Source: an uncultured Bacteroidales bacterium
GTDB taxonomy: Bacteria > Bacteroidota > Bacteroidia > Bacteroidales > UBA932
Length of the DNA stretch: 38,552 nucleotides
Direction of reading: 5' to 3'
Assembly: GCA_944322585.1 (NCBI GenBank)
Contig: CALUPB010000024.1
Coordinates: 1-38,552 of the forward strand
Shown here: in pieces, positions 15,652 to 25,784 of the stretch
How the letters are laid out: each line of letters starts with the position of its first letter
Numbering within the stretch: the first letter of the stretch is position 1
Program-made: the position numbers and the translations under genes
The notes under the pieces: generated by a model
What the model saw: the letters and a program-made list of their open reading frames with translations, nothing else
What the model was told of the DNA's origin: nothing
Database searches by the model: none

Positions 15652-17748
15652 CTATCTGTTTTCCGTGTCTTTCATACAGCGGACAGGATACCCGTGCGCC
15701 CTGTTTGCCTGCTGAACTTGAGTCCAAGGTTCCGACTTATACCGATAACAGAACATATAAGCTCGTGCTCCATCCTGTTCATAGCTTGTAACAGTGGAAT
15801 TAGACCAACAACCGCAGATATCATGTGAATTATCATCTGGATTTCCGCCTGTATCCCCCCATTTGCAACCGCTGAACGGCCATACTGCCTGAGAACCATC
15901 AGGAAGTTTATAATACATGAAGTTCGGTTCCGAGAACAAGTTTGCGTCAATAAATTCAGTCGTACCTGGCTGATAATATTTAGTCCCGTTATTTACAATA
16001 TCATCATATTTAAGAGTCATATTCTTATACAATTCTGCAAGGAGTTTCGGAGACGGCACCATATAGCCCTTCGGACACGGGTCATAGATCGATTTGGTAC
16101 CGACAGTCTGAACAATTTCCTCTCCTGTCAGATTTTGATTTCCCCAAAGATCATCCAGACGATCCGTTCTCGCTCCTGTATGTGCGCCAAGATACCAGTC
16201 TCCAGAAGATGAAGGATCAACGCCTTGAGTCCGGTAAAATACATCCGGATGTTCAGCTGACACTGCCAAATCAGTCACGACGGAAACTTCTCCTGCAAAA
16301 AGGCCTCCTGAAGCTGACCAGCCTGTCTGGAACGGACGGCCCCACTGATAATACGAACCTCCCTGATATCCATATCCCTTGTCATCAGAACCGATGTTCC
16401 TGTCAAGCATCACACCATTGACATATGTCTGCTCCGTAAGCTGTTCTTTGTTACCCCATACATTGAATGCCCAGATGCACACTCCGTCTTCATCATAAAG
16501 ACAGATCTTGGAACTGTAACCGGTATATGATCCGGCCGCATCAGCCTTGACTGTAACTTCATAATTGTCGTTGAGTGGAATAGTCACATACTGGGCTCCG
16601 TCCCATCCGTTCGTGCCATTGATAGTAAGATTGGTCTTGTTGTTGACATTCTGCTCGCAGGCATTGCGGACACGTATTGACACCGGCTTCCGGCAACGTA
16701 TGAAGTTTCCGCGTGCCTTGACATCGAACGTAACGGCATCACCGTCATAGTATGCGACGAAGCAGTTGGCCGGGCCGTAGCTCCAGCCGTCCCCGAAAGC
16801 CGCAACATATCTTGTCTCCACAGGCTCATACCAGTCGAACTCATTCGTTTCAGCACTGATATTGCTTACGGTAATCACTGACAGACAGCTCGCCCTCAGT
16901 TCTCCGCCTTCCACCTTCGCAGGAATCTCGACTGTCTTTGTCTTCGCAGCATCCTGCATGGTAACTATGACATACACTTCTTCCGCCCCCGTAAGGTCGC
17001 ATGGAAGAGCCGTAAAATAGAATTCCTGGGCTTCTGAAAATGCAGCAGGATTGGCGACAGTCACACCTGCATAATCCTTCGTGTCGGAATACACAGGTTC
17101 ACCGGACGCAAGATCGTATGAAATCTTACCTGAAAGCTGTGCGCCCGGAGAGTACAGCTTCGCACTGACTACATTGAGATCCGAATATTCGGATGTGGAC
17201 AGGACGAGCTTTACATATGCCGTTTTCTGCTCCAGGGCGAAATTGACATCTTCTGTCTGGCCTGCCTTGAGTGCGATTTCATCATACGCAAACGAGTAGT
17301 TACCCACATGGATACTTGAGTTCGGAGCAAGCTGGGTCTGTTTCTCCGGCACCGTCCCTGTTACAGTACCTTCTGAATAAAGGACAGAATTACCAGGATA
17401 TGTAATCACGACATCCATATCAGCAGCCGGACTCAAAGGATTGTATGTCTGGAACAGGCCTGATGTCTCCCCGGCTGTTTCAGAGAAAAGTTCAGCCTGT
17501 TCATTGACAAATGCCCCTGACACAGAAGCATCCTTGGAATTGATGGAAATTATGTCCCCCGCGCTCCAGAGAAGAGGATAGACCTCACCGTCTTTCTCCC
17601 CTATGGAAACCTTGGTGCCTATTGTCACCGTTCCCGACAATGTCATACGGTTGCCTTCCGCTGCCGGCTGTTCCAGTTTGTTTTCTTCTATAGAGCAGGA
17701 TACGGCTGCCAGTGCAGCTGTTCCTATGACTAAAATCATATTTTTCAT
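15652..17748 (-). CDS. Fimbrillin-like/FISUMP-domain lipoprotein, candidate surface glycan-binding protein
   Basis: This 698-residue lipoprotein has a signal peptide and a lipobox cysteine at 18 (LAAVSC). The N-terminal part (about 35-300) resembles fimbrillin/Mfa-like beta domains, with LLWSAGDIISI. The C-terminal part (about 420-698) is a FISUMP-type (Fibrobacter succinogenes major paralogous) domain, with GGSYYQWGRP, SIYDPCPKGYMVPS and the closing HGYPVRCM. Its place downstream of SusD is where Bacteroidetes PULs keep surface glycan-binding proteins. Glycan binding is inferred from position, not from a known binding module. Confidence 0.75.
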   Translation of the reverse strand: MKNMILVIGTAALAAVSCSIEENKLEQPAAEGNRMTLSGTVTIGTKVSIGEKDGEVYPLLWSAGDIISINSKDASVSGAFVNEQAELFSETAGETSGLFQTYNPLSPAADMDVVITYPGNSVLYSEGTVTGTVPEKQTQLAPNSSIHVGNYSFAYDEIALKAGQTEDVNFALEQKTAYVKLVLSTSEYSDLNVVSAKLYSPGAQLSGKISYDLASGEPVYSDTKDYAGVTVANPAAFSEAQEFYFTALPCDLTGAEEVYVIVTMQDAAKTKTVEIPAKVEGGELRASCLSVITVSNISAETNEFDWYEPVETRYVAAFGDGWSYGPANCFVAYYDGDAVTFDVKARGNFIRCRKPVSIRVRNACEQNVNNKTNLTINGTNGWDGAQYVTIPLNDNYEVTVKADAAGSYTGYSSKICLYDEDGVCIWAFNVWGNKEQLTEQTYVNGVMLDRNIGSDDKGYGYQGGSYYQWGRPFQTGWSASGGLFAGEVSVVTDLAVSAEHPDVFYRTQGVDPSSSGDWYLGAHTGARTDRLDDLWGNQNLTGEEIVQTVGTKSIYDPCPKGYMVPSPKLLAELYKNMTLKYDDIVNNGTKYYQPGTTEFIDANLFSEPNFMYYKLPDGSQAVWPFSGCKWGDTGGNPDDNSHDICGCWSNSTVTSYEQDGARAYMFCYRYKSEPWTQVQQANRAHGYPVRCMKDTENR

Positions 17749-17767
17749 ATCGCTTACGTTTTAATGG

Positions 17768-18232
17768 TTACCACTCGATTTCTTCAAGTTCTCCCGGATT
17801 GTTGTCTGTACTCCAGCCGTCAGGAAGGCCGACCGGATCCCATGTCACGTACTGCACATCCACTGCACGGCCTGTACTGTCATAAACGATTATTGCAGTG
17901 AGTTTCTTCTGTCCGAGTCTGATGTCAGTCAGAGTATTCGAATAAGGCAGTTCTATGTCAACACCATTCTCGATGACATAGTTCGTGAGCTGGATCTCGC
18001 TTTCAAGATCTATCGTGACATCCTGAAGATCGACCATCTCCACGATTCTGGCTCCATGGAAAGTACCGGCAGTCAGTTCCGCGTTGATGGTAGCGCAGTT
18101 GTCGGCAATCCCCGTCACTTCGAGGGAGACCTCGATGGTCTCCTGCTGGTTCTGCTGCCCGTTTTCAGGCTTGTTGCACCCGACAACCATAAATGTCATG
18201 GCAGCAGCGGTCAATAATAGAATTCTTTTCAT
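17768..18232 (-). CDS. Small lipoprotein of unknown function in the PUL
   Basis: This 154-residue protein has a clear lipoprotein signal (cysteine at 19, in MVVGC). The mature part begins with a Gln/Glu-rich spacer and is followed by beta-rich sequence (IEVSLEVTGIADNCATINAEL) that looks like one immunoglobulin-like or fibronectin-like sandwich. It ends in a Trp- and Glu-containing tail (DGWSTDNNPGELEEIEW). I do not recognise the family. It lies 19 nt upstream of the FISUMP lipoprotein gene and 42 nt after the lyase gene, so it is very probably co-transcribed and may belong to the surface complex. Confidence 0.75.
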   Translation of the reverse strand: MKRILLLTAAAMTFMVVGCNKPENGQQNQQETIEVSLEVTGIADNCATINAELTAGTFHGARIVEMVDLQDVTIDLESEIQLTNYVIENGVDIELPYSNTLTDIRLGQKKLTAIIVYDSTGRAVDVQYVTWDPVGLPDGWSTDNNPGELEEIEW

Positions 18233-18274
18233 GTTTTTTGATTTTGGTTATATAAAAGTGTTACTGTATGTCGC

Positions 18275-20221
18275 CTACAAGGCAGGATCGACCGGAGAAA
18301 GTTTTACTTTTACTGTCGCAGCATCCCCGGCTGAGACAGTAAGTTCATATCCGCATTCATAGTATCCGCTGTTGGATGCATCCCAGGAATTGGAACTTAC
18401 AGTGCTCCACGTCTTATATGCGACCCTGTCCCCTGTCGGGGAAGTTGCAGACAGATAGAGATTCTTTCCTGTCGCACTTGCGAGCTGGATACGGTTGAAA
18501 CTGATTGTCGGATTGGCCCTCGTAACCATTGTCCATCTCACCACGGCATCCTTGTCCGCCCTGGCGGCAATCCTGTCCTCGACTATCAGATCATCTCCTT
18601 CCATATAAATGGTCCTGACAGCAGACTTGACTTCATTGCTCAGCGGAGCAGTTATATCGACTGTCGCCCCTTTCTGCCCTCCGGAATTGATGACACCGGT
18701 TATCTCTCCTTCTCCTGCAACCCTGTGATATGTGTCATTTATAGTAAGAGTACTGTGATTGAAGTTATTGTATCGGAATGCAGTCCACCTCTGCGAACCG
18801 TCGTTCATGTCCCAGAGATTAATATACGGCTCAAGGGTCCCATAGCTCTGAAGTCCGAGATCGGCCGACCAGCGCACACCGAAAGCATCATAGACAAAAC
18901 TCCCTGCATCCATGTGGGCATGACTTGTATTGGCCTTTCCGCCTTTGATACCGAGGAATTTGTCAGTCTCATCCATTGCCCAGTTTTCATGTATGAGCAC
19001 GACCGGAGTAGTACCTTCTCCCCTGAAAATCGGCTCTGAAGGAGCAGATATCGCACTCAACGTGACATTTGCGGCATAATAGGCGACAAGAGGGAGAAGC
19101 CTTGCTTCAGCACAGCCTGCATAGCTTCCTATACGGTCCTGTTCAAGATACAGGAGGGACAGGTCGTTGAACTTCCATGCGAAATACCATTGCGCAAGGC
19201 ACGGAACGCTGCTCGGAGCACAGTCGGAATAATTGAAACATGCCCTTGTAGTCCCCTCCATGTAGAGCATGTATTTGCCGGTCTGCGAAAAGCCCGACAC
19301 ATTCGAAAGTCCTGCATCCGTGCCTGCCGCCGTTTCAAGGGCCGTCAGCATCAGAGCTTCATAAAGGGTTCCGTAACACCAGTATGAATATCCTTCCGGA
19401 TAATTCCCGTCCGGGGAATACATCGCTTCCATTGCCGGAAGATTGGTTTCAATCGCTTTTTCTATTATACCCTGCGCGACAGACGAATTATTCTCATAGA
19501 CGGCAAGTGCCGCACATACCAGCCCGCCGTTGCAGACCTGGTTCCAGTTGCTCTCCGCTTCATAGAAATTCAGATTCCAGATCCCTTCATTGGCAGGCGT
19601 GAATGCGAAATCATTCAATGCCTTCCTTGCAAGTGTCTTTGTATCTTCAGACAATTCATTATACAGCCAGTCATATCCGAGCCCGACACCGGCAGCCATC
19701 TCCCCCACATCAAGGAAGTGCTGGCGGGCATTCCAGTCGGAGAAATTACAAACAGTCTGAATATCATGCTCCGCCTGCTGAAGGTATTTTTCGTCTCCGG
19801 TAGTCTTGTAGGCATAGGCACAGAACAGTATCCTCTGCTCCGCTGTCCGGCTGACGGACAGCAGGCGCTTGCCTGACAGTTCATATTTGATATCCGCCGC
19901 TCCGACATAACCGTTGGCAGAAGATATTATCCTGCTGTGTATCGAATTGAACGCATCGTCTGCTCCGGAAGAGACTTTTTCCCTGATTGCAGCAAAATCC
20001 TCATCGGTAAAGATTATCCTCGGATGATTGTCCGCTGTCAGTCTGGAATAATCAGGATCCGTGAAAGATACCGGAGGCTCCGGAGTATCAGTTCCGCTGT
20101 CTTCCGTCAGGTTCTTGTCGCTGTCCCCCGGATAGAACATCGGGTAGCCCTTCTCCGCACAGCCTCCAAGCAGAAGGACAGCAGCGAGTGCAAACATTGT
20201 AAATTTATTTCTGTTCATCAT
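18275..20221 (-). CDS. Heparinase II/III-fold polysaccharide lyase lipoprotein
   Basis: This 648-residue lipoprotein (cysteine at 21 in LLLGGC) has an Asp/Pro/Glu-rich spacer to about 55. An alpha/alpha toroid follows (about 60-390) with NHPRIIFT, SNWNQVCNGG and the tyrosine-rich NYPEGYSYWCYG (about 273-284). The C-terminal heparinase II/III beta-sandwich (about 395-645) has SHAHMDAGSF (433-442) and WSADLG. The His and Tyr residues in these motifs match the catalytic positions of PL12/PL21-type lyases. The exact CAZy family (PL12, PL21, PL33 or other) cannot be fixed by eye. The lipid anchor puts it in the outer membrane, where it could cut the polymer before SusC import. The neighbouring PL8-GH88 gene suggests a glycosaminoglycan substrate. 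Confidence 0.85.
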   Translation of the reverse strand: MMNRNKFTMFALAAVLLLGGCAEKGYPMFYPGDSDKNLTEDSGTDTPEPPVSFTDPDYSRLTADNHPRIIFTDEDFAAIREKVSSGADDAFNSIHSRIISSANGYVGAADIKYELSGKRLLSVSRTAEQRILFCAYAYKTTGDEKYLQQAEHDIQTVCNFSDWNARQHFLDVGEMAAGVGLGYDWLYNELSEDTKTLARKALNDFAFTPANEGIWNLNFYEAESNWNQVCNGGLVCAALAVYENNSSVAQGIIEKAIETNLPAMEAMYSPDGNYPEGYSYWCYGTLYEALMLTALETAAGTDAGLSNVSGFSQTGKYMLYMEGTTRACFNYSDCAPSSVPCLAQWYFAWKFNDLSLLYLEQDRIGSYAGCAEARLLPLVAYYAANVTLSAISAPSEPIFRGEGTTPVVLIHENWAMDETDKFLGIKGGKANTSHAHMDAGSFVYDAFGVRWSADLGLQSYGTLEPYINLWDMNDGSQRWTAFRYNNFNHSTLTINDTYHRVAGEGEITGVINSGGQKGATVDITAPLSNEVKSAVRTIYMEGDDLIVEDRIAARADKDAVVRWTMVTRANPTISFNRIQLASATGKNLYLSATSPTGDRVAYKTWSTVSSNSWDASNSGYYECGYELTVSAGDAATVKVKLSPVDPAL

Positions 20222-20267
20222 CTTTGACTTTTATCATTCTTACTCAAGATTCTTGAAAATGGCAGGA

Positions 20268-22187
20268 CTAATATGCCCAGCCCGGTTTCTGCTTGAGGTT
20301 AGGGTTACGCTGACATTCTCCAGCAGGTGCTCCCCATGGATACATGTCATCCGTATAATACCAGTTATAGTTGTAGCCTTCCCATTCTCCCCACCAGTTC
20401 TGTCCGCCATACGTATCCTGTCCCTGGAATTTCATTTCCTTATAGGTTCCCCATCTCCATTCATCGAAAAAGTCGTGTCCTTCAAGACAGAGTTCCACAC
20501 GGCGCTCGTAACGTATAGCTTCCATCACCTGCTCGTCCGTTCCGGTGGAAACAGGCGGCATTCCTGCCCTTGATCGGATCTGGTTGACTATATCGACAGC
20601 ATCACCTGCCCGTCCGACGTGAACATATGCCTCCGCGAGCTGGAGAGCCACATCCGTATAGCGGATCAGCGGCCAGTCGGTAGGACAGCGAAGGCGGTCT
20701 ATCAGATCTTCAGGCTTGTTGTATGAATATTTCTTGTATACATACATTGTCTGATAATCCCCTATGTAATAGTCACCGTAATTATCTCCCTCATTCAGGA
20801 AAGGCCATCTCAGTTCCTTGCCTATCTGGATCTGTCCGCCATTGTCCGTCGCATCCTTGAATGTGTCATACGGTTCATATGGAGTAAGGACTATGTCTTT
20901 CAGACGCGGATCGCGCTTCTCGTAGGCAGCCCTTACGCGATCTTCGTTCCCTTCCGGCTTATAATATTCCTTGAATATATCCACACCGATACGCTGTATT
21001 CTTTCGCGGATTATCCCGGCCTCGTCATCCGACCAGTACCTTGTTCCGTCCTGTTCCGTTATAACATTGTCATTCCCGTCCAGATATATTCCATCCCTTA
21101 TAAAGAATACCTCCCTCTTGGTCAGATCATTCTGGAATACTGCATCATTCCATTCCGGGATGACGTCTTCCCAATGGAATTCAGAACCGTCCTCATTCTG
21201 GAAATAATCCACAAAATCAGATGCAGGGCGGACATTAGACCAGCTGTTCCAGGTATCGCGGCCTCCGATCATCAACTGGAGATTGTCGCAATAGCCGGCA
21301 TCTGAAGTGAACTGGAGAGGGAAAATCATCTCGTGATCTTTCTCATTGGTATAGTTGAAGAAATCTATGAATTTTCCTGCCCAAAGTCCATACCCGCAAT
21401 CATCGACCTTCTCGAAATCATTGACCGCCATCTGATAATACTGGTCTGCGCTGTATTCAGTCGGTGTTTCACCTCTCTCTGCTTCATATGCAAGCCACAT
21501 GTAGGCCATCCCCCGCAGCGAATAGGCAGCACCTTTGGACGGACGTCCGTAATTATCCGTCAGGGTATTGTCCGGGCAGTAAGGACTGTCTATACAATAC
21601 GTAAGGTCTGTGACGACTGCATTCCACACCTCCACGGCAGTGGACTGACCCTTTGTACACTGATCCTCCGATATCACCTCAAGATAAAGAGGCACACCCC
21701 CATATATCTTGTTAAGTCTGGAATAGAACCATGCCCTCAGGAAACGGGCCTCGCAGATATAACGTTCATACTTTTCAGTCGAAAGGCCGGCACGGTGCAG
21801 ATTGGCAAGGGCATCATTTATCTGATGGACAGACGTATATGCCCATTTCCATTCATACCATACCACGAACTCCGTCGCATCCTTCGTAGCATCCGAAAGG
21901 GCGCGGAGATGATAGTTGTCCGAAACGAAATCCGTCTGGAACTCCATACCCATCCAGCCCTGACGGTTGATTCCCGTCATGTCATTGTGTCTCAACTGTA
22001 TTCTGGACAGGTCATCCCTGTAGAAATTGTCGTAAAGCCCGGCCATACCTTTGTCCGCCAGACTTTCCGTAGTCCACATGTTGGCACTTGCTATCTGGTT
22101 TGCCGGAGCGATATCGAGCATGTCCGTACAGGAAACGGCCGGCAGCACCGCAAGGGCGAAAGCGAAAAATCCGTAATGTTTCATCAT
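20268..22187 (-). CDS. susD: SusD/RagB-family outer-membrane glycan-binding lipoprotein
   Basis: This 639-residue protein covers the SusC pore and binds the oligosaccharide before import. It has a signal peptide with lipobox cysteine 20 (LPAVSC) and the start TDMLDIAPANQI, typical of SusD. TPR-like helices follow (YICEARFLRAWFYSRL), and the C-terminal RagB segment includes YERRVELCLEGHDFFDEWRWG. The ATG at 22187 is preceded by a good GGAGGA ribosome site; a longer frame to 22202 would use a weak codon abutting the SusC stop. The gap to susC is only 15 nt. Confidence 0.95.
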   Translation of the reverse strand: MMKHYGFFAFALAVLPAVSCTDMLDIAPANQIASANMWTTESLADKGMAGLYDNFYRDDLSRIQLRHNDMTGINRQGWMGMEFQTDFVSDNYHLRALSDATKDATEFVVWYEWKWAYTSVHQINDALANLHRAGLSTEKYERYICEARFLRAWFYSRLNKIYGGVPLYLEVISEDQCTKGQSTAVEVWNAVVTDLTYCIDSPYCPDNTLTDNYGRPSKGAAYSLRGMAYMWLAYEAERGETPTEYSADQYYQMAVNDFEKVDDCGYGLWAGKFIDFFNYTNEKDHEMIFPLQFTSDAGYCDNLQLMIGGRDTWNSWSNVRPASDFVDYFQNEDGSEFHWEDVIPEWNDAVFQNDLTKREVFFIRDGIYLDGNDNVITEQDGTRYWSDDEAGIIRERIQRIGVDIFKEYYKPEGNEDRVRAAYEKRDPRLKDIVLTPYEPYDTFKDATDNGGQIQIGKELRWPFLNEGDNYGDYYIGDYQTMYVYKKYSYNKPEDLIDRLRCPTDWPLIRYTDVALQLAEAYVHVGRAGDAVDIVNQIRSRAGMPPVSTGTDEQVMEAIRYERRVELCLEGHDFFDEWRWGTYKEMKFQGQDTYGGQNWWGEWEGYNYNWYYTDDMYPWGAPAGECQRNPNLKQKPGWAY

Positions 22188-22202
22188 CTGTTCCTCCGTC
22201 AA

Positions 22203-25200
22203 TTAAAATGTTACCTGTGCCCCGACCGATACCTGTCTCATCAGCGGATAACCGATCGTCCCGCCGAGTTCCGGATCCATTCCCGGGAATGAAGTGATCG
22301 TCAGCAGGTTTTCACCGGACACATAGAACCTGAGCTGTTTCACGAAAAATTTCCTTGTGATATTTTCCGGAAGGGTATATCCTATCTGGACATTTTTCAG
22401 CTTCATATAGTCTCCCTTGTATTCATAGAAATCGCTCTGTTCACGGTTACGGTCATCCCCCGCATAAAGCCGGGGATATGTTCCCCATATGTTCGTTCTC
22501 GGATCGGAAGGATTTTCAGGGTCATAGAAATAATGGTCATCCGCCACTTTCTGGCTCAAGGCATATCCCCATGTCACATTGGTAGCATTGTAATAGTTTG
22601 AATTCCAGAATATATAATAGTCAAAAGCCCCTGTCCATAGCATACTGAAATCTATCCCTTTCCAGGAAAAGCCCAGATTTATTCCGAGATTATATGCAGG
22701 AGTGGAACTCTTGCCGTTGAAATCCATATCGTAGGAATTGCCGTAATTTCCATCCCCGTTTGTATCGGCATAGATGAAGTCTCCATACCAGAGCTGGTCT
22801 TTGCTGACTGTAGTCACTCCGTTGAAACTGTATCCGGACTCTATCATTGCCCGTACCCACTGCATATCGGTCTCAGTACGGATGATACCGTCCACAGGAC
22901 CTGCATTGACATCCACCTGCCCTCCAGTATAGCCGACGCCGGTTCCCCTGTATCTCTGATATATATAATGCTCCCCTATTTCATGCCCTTCAATCAGTTT
23001 TCCCGGAGAAGACCAGTTCTCGGATACATCCGACAGGTTGGTGTAATAGTTGCCCTGACCGTCGTATCCTCTTGAAAGCTGTCCCTTGAAGGCCGTCACC
23101 CTGTTCCTGTTGAATGAGAAATTGACTCCAGCATAATAGTAGAAGTCGTCCCCGATGGTATCTTTCCAGTTCAGGGCGATCTCTATACCCTGGTTCCACA
23201 TGCTTCCGAGATTGGATGGCACCTGGGTGAAATTACCCATCGTGAGGTATGTACTCGGAGTAAAGAGAATATCAGTAGTATTCTTATGATAATAGTCCAC
23301 CTCTGCCGAAAGCCTGTCATTGAAGAAACCGGCGTCGATACCTATATCAGTAGTCGTGGTTGTCTCCCATTTGAGGTTGATATTGCTCATGGTCTTGATA
23401 AACAGTGATGTTGCATTGACACCGTCCACGACAACCTGCCCAGTGTTATAGGTCGCCTGCCATGCGAAATTGCCTATACCGAGGTTGTTGCCCGTCTGTC
23501 CCCAGGAAGCCCTGAGCTTGAGATGCGACAGCCACGTCCTTGTATCTGCCATAAACGGCTCCTCGTGTATCTTCCAACCGGCCGAAAATGACGGGAAGAA
23601 ACCGTAACGGGTATTGGAGCCGAAACGGGACGAACCGTCCGCCCTGAAATTGGCCTCGAAAAGATAACGGTCCTTGTAGGCATAGTTGACACGGGCGAAA
23701 TACGAGCGGAGCCCCCAGCCTGTCCTTGAAGTATAGGAAGAATCATATAGAGTGGAATATGTGCCGCCCTCATTGAGAGTCCAGTCCGTTGCACCCTGTT
23801 TGCGCACCTGATATGCCCATGTTCTGTACGATATGGCCGAATATCCGAGAATTGCCCCGACTGTATGATCTCCGAAAGTCCCGTCATACCTTGCAAGCAG
23901 TTCCGTAGACATCCTGTAATCCCTGTATGTACGGTCTGTCACCATAGCCTTCGACAGATCGGAAGATGAATATCTCGTGTCAGTTATATAATCCCAGTAA
24001 CCGTTCTCCCTGCTGTATGTATGGTTAAGGCCGAAAGTAGGGGCATAATTGAAGGTTCCTTCAATACTGACGCCTTTATAAGGTCTTATCTTGGCATAAA
24101 GAGTCCCGTTTATTCTCCAGGTATGCTTGGTTCCGTCGCTCCCCGCCATCTGTCCGAAAATATTGTTCGCATTCGGACTCTCTTCATTGTTGGCAGGCCT
24201 TCCCCAGGCGTTTTCACTGCCTGGATAAATACCAGGAGTAGTCTGATACAGATAGCCGAACCCGTTTTTGATATTGGCCGTACCGTCCGACTGGAACTGA
24301 CCGTATATCTTGGTCCCGATTGTAAACCATTTGAGGACATCCGCCTCGAGATTGGCCCTGAAATTCGCTTTCTTCGAAGATGAATCGAGATTGAAACGGT
24401 TCATGACTCCCTCATTGTCAAGATAACCGGCCGAAATAAGATAACGCACGGTCTTGCTTCCTCCCGAAATGCTCAGGTTATGTTCCTGCGAGTAGCCGTT
24501 CTGGAAAATCTCATCGAACCAGTTGGTGTTGGGATAGGCGACATAGTTCGGCACCCCATATTCGTTAAGTCCGTACGGATCTGCGGCAGCTGCCTTCCAG
24601 GTGTCTATATTCGTCTGTGAAAAACGCCTGGATGTCCCTGCATTGTCGCATCCCTCATTGAAAAGTTCCATATAAGTGGCGTAGTCCTGAACCCAGTCAA
24701 GGTCATTATAAGGCATCTGGAATATTCCTTTATAAGAATAGCTTACCCTCGGCCTCTCCTCTGAACCGGACTTGGTCGTAACAAGGATGACACCGTTTGC
24801 GGCACGTGTTCCGTAAATTGCAGTTGAGGCGGCGTCCTTCAGGATGGAAATGGACTCTATGTCATTCGGATTGACATCATCCATATCCCATTCTATACCA
24901 TCGACAAGGACGAGAGGTGCACTTGCATCAGTATTATCATTGACTGTAAATGATCCGACGCCACGAATGCGTATGCTCGTCTTCTCCTCTCCAGGCTGTC
25001 CCGTAGTCTGCATCACGCTCATACCCGGTGCCAGACCGGCAAGGGCAGCGGAGGTATTCACTATAGGACGTCCCTCCGCGATGGTTCCGAACTCGATGGA
25101 AGTCACGGAACCGGTGATATTGGCCTTTCTCTGGGTACCATAACCTACAACAACGACTTCCTCAAGAAGTTCGGCATCTTCCCGCATGGTCAGATCAATG

Positions 25201-25784
25201 ACATCGCTGATACCAACAGGCATCGTTACAGTCTGATAGCCAAGACATGAGAAGACGAGTGTGGAATTTTCCGCATCTCTGACCTCAAGTCTCCAATTGC
25301 CGTCAAGGTCTGTCTGGGTACCGTTCAAAGTCCCTTCAACCATTACAGTCACCCCGATAAGAGGCTCCCCGCCGACATCGGATATATGTCCTGACAGAAT
25401 CCTCGGACCTTGTCCCGGTACTGCGTTCCGCTCTTCCTGGTCCCTTGCCGGAGCAGACAGGGCCACTACCTGGTCCAGGATTTTCCATGTTATCCCTGTA
25501 CCGGAAAGGACCTGTTCCAACAATGTATCCAGAGACGCTTTCTCCGCATTGACATTGACTTTCCCGATGACAATACTCTCCATCGATGTCTCGTAAGAGA
25601 ATGTGACACCCGTCTGGTTTGTGAATTCATCAAGCACCTGGCCGAGAGGCGCATCCGTGAAATACATCTTCAGGCTGTACTCCTGCTGTGCTATCGGCAT
25701 TGCCAACACCGGCAGCAGGCACGCTGCAGACACGGCGACGGACAGGAAGACCGCTTTCAGAAAAAATAGATTGTCTGTCTTCAT
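22203..25784 (-). CDS. susC: SusC-type TonB-dependent transporter with N-terminal STN signalling domain
   Basis: This 1193-residue outer-membrane importer pairs with the SusD protein. After the signal peptide come an STN (secretin/TonB N-terminal) domain (about 35-110), a carboxypeptidase-D regulatory-like domain (about 128-200), the TonB-box region EEVVVVGYGTQ (208-218), a plug domain, and a 22-strand barrel ending in the usual aromatic residue (GAQVTF). The STN domain is found in transporters that signal to a FecR-type anti-sigma factor, and such a pair lies directly upstream. It imports oligosaccharides with energy from TonB/ExbBD. The substrate is inferred as uronic-acid oligosaccharides from the lyase genes of the operon. 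Confidence 0.96.
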   Translation of the reverse strand: MKTDNLFFLKAVFLSVAVSAACLLPVLAMPIAQQEYSLKMYFTDAPLGQVLDEFTNQTGVTFSYETSMESIVIGKVNVNAEKASLDTLLEQVLSGTGITWKILDQVVALSAPARDQEERNAVPGQGPRILSGHISDVGGEPLIGVTVMVEGTLNGTQTDLDGNWRLEVRDAENSTLVFSCLGYQTVTMPVGISDVIDLTMREDAELLEEVVVVGYGTQRKANITGSVTSIEFGTIAEGRPIVNTSAALAGLAPGMSVMQTTGQPGEEKTSIRIRGVGSFTVNDNTDASAPLVLVDGIEWDMDDVNPNDIESISILKDAASTAIYGTRAANGVILVTTKSGSEERPRVSYSYKGIFQMPYNDLDWVQDYATYMELFNEGCDNAGTSRRFSQTNIDTWKAAAADPYGLNEYGVPNYVAYPNTNWFDEIFQNGYSQEHNLSISGGSKTVRYLISAGYLDNEGVMNRFNLDSSSKKANFRANLEADVLKWFTIGTKIYGQFQSDGTANIKNGFGYLYQTTPGIYPGSENAWGRPANNEESPNANNIFGQMAGSDGTKHTWRINGTLYAKIRPYKGVSIEGTFNYAPTFGLNHTYSRENGYWDYITDTRYSSSDLSKAMVTDRTYRDYRMSTELLARYDGTFGDHTVGAILGYSAISYRTWAYQVRKQGATDWTLNEGGTYSTLYDSSYTSRTGWGLRSYFARVNYAYKDRYLFEANFRADGSSRFGSNTRYGFFPSFSAGWKIHEEPFMADTRTWLSHLKLRASWGQTGNNLGIGNFAWQATYNTGQVVVDGVNATSLFIKTMSNINLKWETTTTTDIGIDAGFFNDRLSAEVDYYHKNTTDILFTPSTYLTMGNFTQVPSNLGSMWNQGIEIALNWKDTIGDDFYYYAGVNFSFNRNRVTAFKGQLSRGYDGQGNYYTNLSDVSENWSSPGKLIEGHEIGEHYIYQRYRGTGVGYTGGQVDVNAGPVDGIIRTETDMQWVRAMIESGYSFNGVTTVSKDQLWYGDFIYADTNGDGNYGNSYDMDFNGKSSTPAYNLGINLGFSWKGIDFSMLWTGAFDYYIFWNSNYYNATNVTWGYALSQKVADDHYFYDPENPSDPRTNIWGTYPRLYAGDDRNREQSDFYEYKGDYMKLKNVQIGYTLPENITRKFFVKQLRFYVSGENLLTITSFPGMDPELGGTIGYPLMRQVSVGAQVTF

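Noticed and set aside
21333-22292. 319-residue frame opposite susD
   Set aside because: It is antisense to susD and the susC end, with no motifs or membrane pattern of a real protein.
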